From positions 1 to 10,483 of the forward strand of contig CANQFH010000034.1 in the NCBI GenBank assembly GCA_947598425.1: a stretch of 10,483 nucleotides of DNA, in the 5' to 3' direction. The notes under the pieces are model-generated. The model did not search any database. It was not told the origin of the DNA and was given only the letters and a program-made list of their open reading frames with translations. The stretch comes from an uncultured Bacilli bacterium. GTDB lineage: Bacteria > Bacillota_I > Bacilli_A > RF39 > UBA660. Made by a program: the position numbers and the translations under genes. Shown piece after piece: positions 6,173 through 10,483 of this stretch. Numbering within the stretch: position 1 is the stretch's first letter; every line of letters starts with the position of its first letter.

Positions 6173-6881
6173 GATATACCTCATACATCAAAATACTAGC
6201 TGCAACAGAAGCATTAAGACTTTCACAATCAGAATTCATCTTAATATTAACTTTCTTTAAACATCTATCTTGTACTTCTTTTTTAACTCCATTACCTTCA
6301 TTACCAATAATTAAAGCTATTTTTTGATAATCTAAATTCTTAATATCTTCGCCATTCTTAACATCCGTAGTAACAGTTAAATAACTACTATCTAAATTAT
6401 CTAAAAATCTTTCTAAATTACAACGAATAATATTAATATGAAAAAGCATTCCTTCACTAGCTCTTATTACTTTAGGATTATATAAATCAACACTATCATC
6501 ACTAATAATAATACTATCAAAATTAAAAGCTACAGCACTTCTAATAATCGTTCCTAAATTACCAGGATCTTGGAGATTATCTAATACTAAAATATTACCA
6601 TTAACTTCTTTTTCTTCTAAAGTATGACAAACTGCTATTTCCGTAGCGCTAGTTACTTGATTAGAAAGAAACTTCATTACTTTATCATTTACTTTGATAG
6701 TAGGGACATCATATATTTTATCAAGTGTAGTTAATATTTCTTTAACACAGCCTTTTTTTAAAGCTTCTTTAACTAAATGTTCATCTTCTACTAAAAATAA
6801 CTTCTCCTGATCACGATATTTCTTTTGCTTTAATTTTTCATATAATTTAATTTTTTCATTATTTATACTAGTAATCTCCAT
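6165..6881 (-). CDS. TrmH/SpoU-family RNA 2'-O-ribose methyltransferase
   Basis: The 238-residue SPOUT enzyme should methylate a ribose 2'-OH in rRNA or tRNA using S-adenosylmethionine. All three SpoU motifs are present: LVLDNLQDPGNLGTIIRSA (98-116) with conserved N102 and R114, IIGNEGNGV (191-199), and ESLNASVAASI (220-230). An N-terminal substrate-binding domain (about 1-90) contains the KKYRDQEKLFLVEDEHLVKEA stretch typical of RlmB/YsgA-like 23S rRNA enzymes. A YsgA-like role is my best guess, but the target nucleotide cannot be read from sequence. It is the first gene after the 6900-6928 promoter and overlaps rimM by 8 bases. Its place directly before rimM, where rpsP and a KH-protein gene often stand in Bacillota, is notable. 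GGAG lies about 8 bases before the ATG. Confidence 0.92.
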   Translation of the reverse strand: MEITSINNEKIKLYEKLKQKKYRDQEKLFLVEDEHLVKEALKKGCVKEILTTLDKIYDVPTIKVNDKVMKFLSNQVTSATEIAVCHTLEEKEVNGNILVLDNLQDPGNLGTIIRSAVAFNFDSIIISDDSVDLYNPKVIRASEGMLFHINIIRCNLERFLDNLDSSYLTVTTDVKNGEDIKNLDYQKIALIIGNEGNGVKKEVQDRCLKKVNIKMNSDCESLNASVAASILMYEVYHG

Positions 6882-6899
6882 ATTTCCATCTCCAGCTTT

Positions 6900-6928
6900 A
6901 ATATACTAAAAAATTATATATTTGGCAA
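6900..6928 (-). promoter_or_regulatory. Sigma-A-type promoter of the trmH-rimM-trmD group
   Basis: On the minus strand TTGCCA (6928-6923), a 17-base spacer and TATATT (6905-6900) each match consensus at five of six positions. The -35 lies next to the stop codon of the acyl ligase (6932-6930). The leader to the ATG at 6881 would be only about 12-16 bases, leaving the Shine-Dalgarno near the 5' end. I see no terminator after the ligase gene, so read-through may add to this promoter. Confidence 0.65.
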
Positions 6929-6929
6929 C

Positions 6930-8639
6930 CTAATCTTTATTTAATAATTCTTTTTCTAATGCTTTGTAATCTACTTTAGCCATCTTCGTTTTCGGAAACT
7001 CTTTTTTAAAAATATACTCTCTTGGTAACATATAATGAGCTAAATTTTTAGAGGCATAATTCATAATATTTTTTAAAGTAGTATATGATTCTTCAACACC
7101 ATCTTCTAAAATGATAAAGGCTTTAGCAACTTCTTTTTTATAAGGATGAGGAACTCCAATTACACAAGCATCTTTAATATAAGGAGAATCTTTTAAAACG
7201 TTTTCAATATATTGAGGATAAACATTATAACCTGAAGAAATAATAATTCTTTTAATTCTTTGAACATAGAAAATAACTCCATCTTGATCCATATAACCTA
7301 AATCTCCAGTATGAATATAATATTTACCATCTGCATGTTTGATTAGAGTTTTTTTAGTTTCTTCAATATTATTTAAATATCCTTTCATAACCACAAAACT
7401 ATGAATACATATTTCTCCTACTTCTCCAGGACTTAACTCTTGATGAGTTTCAGGATCACAAATTCTTACAATATTACCAGGAAGAGGAACTCCTACACTA
7501 CCTAATTTATCACTACCCTTAGTACCAAAAGTAACTGGACCTGTAGTTTCAGTCATACCATAACCTTGGATTAATTTACCATGACAATTATGATTTATTA
7601 AAAATTCATTGATAATCTTATTTTTTTGATAAGATAAAGTATCTCCTCCCGATATAATAACTTTAATATAGCTTAAATCAACATTATTTAAATGTTTATT
7701 TTTAAGTAGAGCCTCAAATAAAGTAGGAACCCCTAATAAATAATTAGGTTTATATTTAGTAAGAAGGCGATCAAATCTTTTAGCATCAAATTGGGGTATT
7801 AAAATACAAACAGCACCTTTACATATAGGTATAAACATTCCTACAACTAATCCAAAACAATGAAATAAAGGTAAAACTAATAATAAAGATTCCCCAACAC
7901 TTACACAATCAAAGAATACTTTAGCTTGTTCATTAACACCCATAATAGAACGATTACATAAGACAATACTTTTAGGTATTCCTGTAGTTCCTCCACTATG
8001 AAGAATAACCGCTTCATCTGAAGATTTTCCTTTATGTAAAGTATCTTTTTGATAATAATCTCCTAAATGAATAAATTCTTTCCAAAAGATATAAAAATCA
8101 TTCTTAGATGGTTTTTCTTCTTTTCTGCCTTTAGTAGCGTTATATAAAGTATTTAAAAATATTGGCATTGAATCAGAAGGACTACAAATAATAACTTTTT
8201 GAACATGAGTTTCTTTAATAATATTTTTAACTTTAGAATAGCATTGATTTAATAAAATTAATAAATTACTATTAGTATTATTCAAATAATCTTTTATTTC
8301 TTCTTCAGCTGATAAAGGATGAATCATATTCGCAATAGCCCCAATTTTATTAATAGCAAAAAAAGAAATAACGGCTTCAGGTGTATTTGGCATACATATT
8401 GTAACAACATCTTTTTCTTTTATTCCTAATTCTTTTAAACTTCGAGCACATCTATCAATATAATTCCAAAATGTTTTATAATTAATCTTTCTACCAAAAT
8501 AATTTAAAGCATACTTATTAGCATACTTTTTAGTATGTGCCATCATATATTCATACAAAGACATATTAGGTATTTTTACTTCTAATTCATTCTTCTTATA
8601 ATAATGTTCCCATAAAAATTTTTCTTTCTTATTTTTCAA
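6930..8639 (-). CDS. AMP-forming acyl-CoA synthetase-like adenylating enzyme
   Basis: This ANL-superfamily enzyme should activate a carboxylic acid, probably a fatty acid, as acyl-AMP and then transfer it to CoA or another thiol. The 569 residues carry LHSGGTTGIPKS (213-224; phosphate-binding loop), QGYGMTETTGP (358-368), HTGDLG (443-448) with ribose-binding D446, a hinge RIKRIIISSGYNVYP (461-475), and PKTKMAK with probable catalytic K555. The hinge has Arg where many family members have Asp after RxK. No signal or membrane span is seen. The frame extends to a TTG at 8666, but that overlaps the -10 box. The TTG at 8639 has AGAAAGGAT seven bases upstream and is preferred. It forms its own unit after the DUF6020-like gene. 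The substrate is unknown. A role in lipid metabolism or exogenous fatty acid use is inference. Confidence 0.88.
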   Translation of the reverse strand: MKNKKEKFLWEHYYKKNELEVKIPNMSLYEYMMAHTKKYANKYALNYFGRKINYKTFWNYIDRCARSLKELGIKEKDVVTICMPNTPEAVISFFAINKIGAIANMIHPLSAEEEIKDYLNNTNSNLLILLNQCYSKVKNIIKETHVQKVIICSPSDSMPIFLNTLYNATKGRKEEKPSKNDFYIFWKEFIHLGDYYQKDTLHKGKSSDEAVILHSGGTTGIPKSIVLCNRSIMGVNEQAKVFFDCVSVGESLLLVLPLFHCFGLVVGMFIPICKGAVCILIPQFDAKRFDRLLTKYKPNYLLGVPTLFEALLKNKHLNNVDLSYIKVIISGGDTLSYQKNKIINEFLINHNCHGKLIQGYGMTETTGPVTFGTKGSDKLGSVGVPLPGNIVRICDPETHQELSPGEVGEICIHSFVVMKGYLNNIEETKKTLIKHADGKYYIHTGDLGYMDQDGVIFYVQRIKRIIISSGYNVYPQYIENVLKDSPYIKDACVIGVPHPYKKEVAKAFIILEDGVEESYTTLKNIMNYASKNLAHYMLPREYIFKKEFPKTKMAKVDYKALEKELLNKD

Positions 8640-8665
8640 TTTATAATCCTTTCTAATTAATATCA

Positions 8666-8695
8666 ATTATATAATATTATTATATGTTAAGACAA
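8666..8695 (-). promoter_or_regulatory. Sigma-A-type promoter of the acyl ligase gene
   Basis: On the minus strand TTGTCT (8695-8690), an 18-base spacer and a perfect TATAAT (8671-8666) precede AGAAAGGAT (8655-8647) and the TTG start at 8639. The -35 directly follows the stop codon of the upstream membrane protein gene. The predicted transcript start near 8659 rules out the upstream TTG at 8666 as a translation start. Confidence 0.7.
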
Positions 8696-10453
8696 CTATT
8701 TAATTATTTTATTTTCTCCTAAAACTTTTATTAATGGTAGTAAAGTTGTCATTAAAACTAAAGAAGGATAAATATAACGATAATATGTATTAGCAGGGCT
8801 TAAAATACAAAAGATAATGGAGATTAAATTAGGTAATAAGAAAATATAATATTTATTTTTATTACATAAACTAATAAAGACAATAATACTTAACCATGAG
8901 ATCATTCCCATATTAATAAAAATACCTACGGGACTATATTCAGTTATAACTTCATAAGATATTAAAAAATCTCTTCCTACTTGTAATTTATTAAAATGAT
9001 AATCATAACCAGCTTCAGGTAATTTAGGATTTAATTTACTATATACTTTCCATTTACTTTTCATTGGATAAAAATAACTAGAAACATTATTTATAGTAGC
9101 ATTAATATAAGTCATTGGATATTTAGGTAAATATTTAAGCCAGACTTTAAAATAATTAATAAGATCTTCTTTTTGATAATCTTTATTAAATTTATTTTTA
9201 ACAGGATCAGCTAAAGTTGGATCATAATCGATAGCTAAATTATCATAATCTAATAACTTCCCAATTATCACTTTATCTTCTTCAGCTATATTAGCATCAT
9301 AATATTTTACTAATCTAGCAGTTTGTTGAAATGGTATCGATAAAGCTTCTCTAATACTCGTTCCTGAAATACCACATAAAGGTAATATAATATTATTAAA
9401 TACGGTATAAAAGATAAAGATACTTAATGTTAAAGTTATTATCTTTAATTTAAGATGTTTTTTAAGTAAAAAAGGTAATGTTAAAATAACAATATAGATG
9501 CCATTGTTGCGGAATAAACAAACTAGAATACCAGTTAAAAATAGATATAAATAATCTTGAAAATGATAAGTATCTTTAGATATAAAATCATATATTCTAA
9601 TTGAAAATAAGACTAAAAAAGCTGAATATAAAGTATCTTTAACTGCTGTAATACTATAATAACCAAAAGTTGGAACTAAACCTAAAAATAATAAAGTACC
9701 AATACCAATTATAGGACTAACATTTTTACTAACTCCATAACTAATGGCATAACTATAAATAGTTATTAATATGACAACTTGAATAAAAGTATATAAAAAT
9801 AAACCAAAATTAAAATTATTTAATAATAATCCTACTTTAACTAATCCTCCTAATAACAAGGTATGGATTATAGGATTAAAATTGGTAAGAGTACTATTAC
9901 TAATAGGATTAATAGCGTCTAAATATCTAGTATGAATACCTAATACTTCTTTAATTTGATTAGCGTTATCATAATTAAGTACTCCAGGATAATAACATAT
10001 CAAAAAAATACCATAACAAATAGCTAAAAAAATAAAAGAATAAAAAAATGGCTTTTCTTTAAATTTATCTACAAAAGCTTTCTTAACATAAAATTTTCTT
10101 TTTAAGAATTTTAAAATATAACTAATGATATTAAGAATTAAATAATAATAACCTAATATTTTTAAAACTGATAATATTAAATTATAAAAAGGATTGTAAA
10201 AAAGTCTAGCAGTTCCTACAAATTGATAAGAATATCCTAATACTAGTATAAAACTAATTATAAAACTTAATATATGATATTTTTTAGATAAATTAGATAC
10301 ATCATAATATTTATTATAAATAAAATAGATAAATATGATTAAACAGATATCTAATACATATACTAAAGGATTATTTATTTCTTTTATTAAATAATAATGG
10401 ATATTTAAACATAATAAGATACTATAAATTAAATATTTTAATTTTCCTTTCAT
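8696..10453 (-). CDS. Polytopic membrane protein, DUF6020-like / GT-C glycosyltransferase type
   Basis: The 585-residue protein has about 13-15 hydrophobic spans, with a large non-membrane segment from about 360 to 510. Its first long outer loop after a span carries YYPGVLNYDNANQ (154-166), with a conserved-looking Asp at 162, as in GT-C glycosyltransferases that use lipid-linked sugars. Other landmarks are FNPIIHTLL (192-200), VKDTLYS (271-277), FRNNG (314-318), SIPFQQTARLV (372-382) and SPANTYYRYIYPSL (552-565). I associate these with DUF6020-type membrane proteins of Bacillota, whose substrate is not established. A role in modifying an envelope glycan or teichoic acid is inference. The start has AAAAGGAGTG seven bases upstream (10470-10461). 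No sugar-biosynthesis genes are nearby. The promoter must lie outside the window or in the last few bases. Confidence 0.75.
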   Translation of the reverse strand: MKGKLKYLIYSILLCLNIHYYLIKEINNPLVYVLDICLIIFIYFIYNKYYDVSNLSKKYHILSFIISFILVLGYSYQFVGTARLFYNPFYNLILSVLKILGYYYLILNIISYILKFLKRKFYVKKAFVDKFKEKPFFYSFIFLAICYGIFLICYYPGVLNYDNANQIKEVLGIHTRYLDAINPISNSTLTNFNPIIHTLLLGGLVKVGLLLNNFNFGLFLYTFIQVVILITIYSYAISYGVSKNVSPIIGIGTLLFLGLVPTFGYYSITAVKDTLYSAFLVLFSIRIYDFISKDTYHFQDYLYLFLTGILVCLFRNNGIYIVILTLPFLLKKHLKLKIITLTLSIFIFYTVFNNIILPLCGISGTSIREALSIPFQQTARLVKYYDANIAEEDKVIIGKLLDYDNLAIDYDPTLADPVKNKFNKDYQKEDLINYFKVWLKYLPKYPMTYINATINNVSSYFYPMKSKWKVYSKLNPKLPEAGYDYHFNKLQVGRDFLISYEVITEYSPVGIFINMGMISWLSIIVFISLCNKNKYYIFLLPNLISIIFCILSPANTYYRYIYPSLVLMTTLLPLIKVLGENKIIK

Positions 10454-10460
10454 TATTTAT

Positions 10461-10470
10461 CACTCCTTTT
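10461..10470 (-). promoter_or_regulatory. Ribosome-binding site of the DUF6020-like gene
   Basis: AAAAGGAGTG on the minus strand is seven bases from the ATG at 10453 and fixes that start. The remaining bases to the window edge are AT-rich and show no complete promoter. Confidence 0.8.
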
Positions 10471-10483
10471 AAATATAAATAAT

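Noticed and set aside
10472..10477. TATATT on the minus strand as the -10 of the DUF6020-like gene
   Set aside because: The transcript would begin inside the ribosome-binding site, and the -35 region is outside the window, so it cannot be judged.
1..10483. CRISPR array, tRNA, rRNA or complete insertion sequence
   Set aside because: I found no regularly spaced repeats, no cloverleaf-like sequence, no rRNA stretch and no transposase on either strand.

Overview
The window is a very AT-rich, gene-dense stretch of a bacterial chromosome. Every supported gene lies on the minus strand. Tryptophan is read from TGG and TGA ends rimM, so the standard code applies and a Mycoplasma-type code is excluded. 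Shine-Dalgarno sequences are strong (AAAGGAGG type). The block trmD / rplS / lepB / rbgA / rnhB is characteristic of Bacillota. Together with the low G+C, this suggests a low-GC Bacillota, perhaps an uncultured Bacilli, Erysipelotrichia or RF39-like gut lineage. The phylum is well supported. The finer placement is inference.

Reading in the direction of transcription (right to left): (1) 10453-8696 encodes a large polytopic membrane protein resembling the DUF6020 / GT-C type. (2) 8639-6930 encodes an acyl-CoA-ligase-like adenylating enzyme with its own promoter at 8666-8695. (3) 6881-4637 is a translationally coupled group driven by a promoter at 6900-6928: a TrmH/SpoU RNA methyltransferase, rimM, trmD and an unrecognised 125-residue protein. 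(4) 4513-4160 is rplS, with its own extended -10 promoter (4594-4622) and a structured leader. (5) lepB (4117-3629) lies between two terminator-like hairpins (4137-4166 and 3598-3626). (6) 3580-82 holds rbgA, rnhB and an LtaS-type sulfatase, tightly packed. The last 81 bases appear to be the 5' leader of a gene outside the window.

The central theme is RNA modification and ribosome assembly: an rRNA/tRNA ribose methyltransferase, the 30S factor RimM, tRNA m1G37 methylation by TrmD, protein L19, and the 50S assembly GTPase RbgA. Envelope functions are interleaved: signal peptidase I, a lipoteichoic-acid-synthase-like enzyme, the membrane protein and perhaps the acyl ligase. The hairpins on either side of lepB look suited to stepping expression down from the abundant L19 to lepB and then to rbgA-rnhB-ltaS.

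I see no CRISPR array, complete mobile element, tRNA or rRNA. Most of the window is conserved housekeeping sequence. The points most worth a second look are the rplS leader, the paired hairpins, the orphan protein between trmD and rplS, and the variant active-site region of the LtaS-like enzyme. Several starts were moved from the longest reading frame because ribosome-binding sites or promoters decide otherwise (rbgA, rimM, the acyl ligase).
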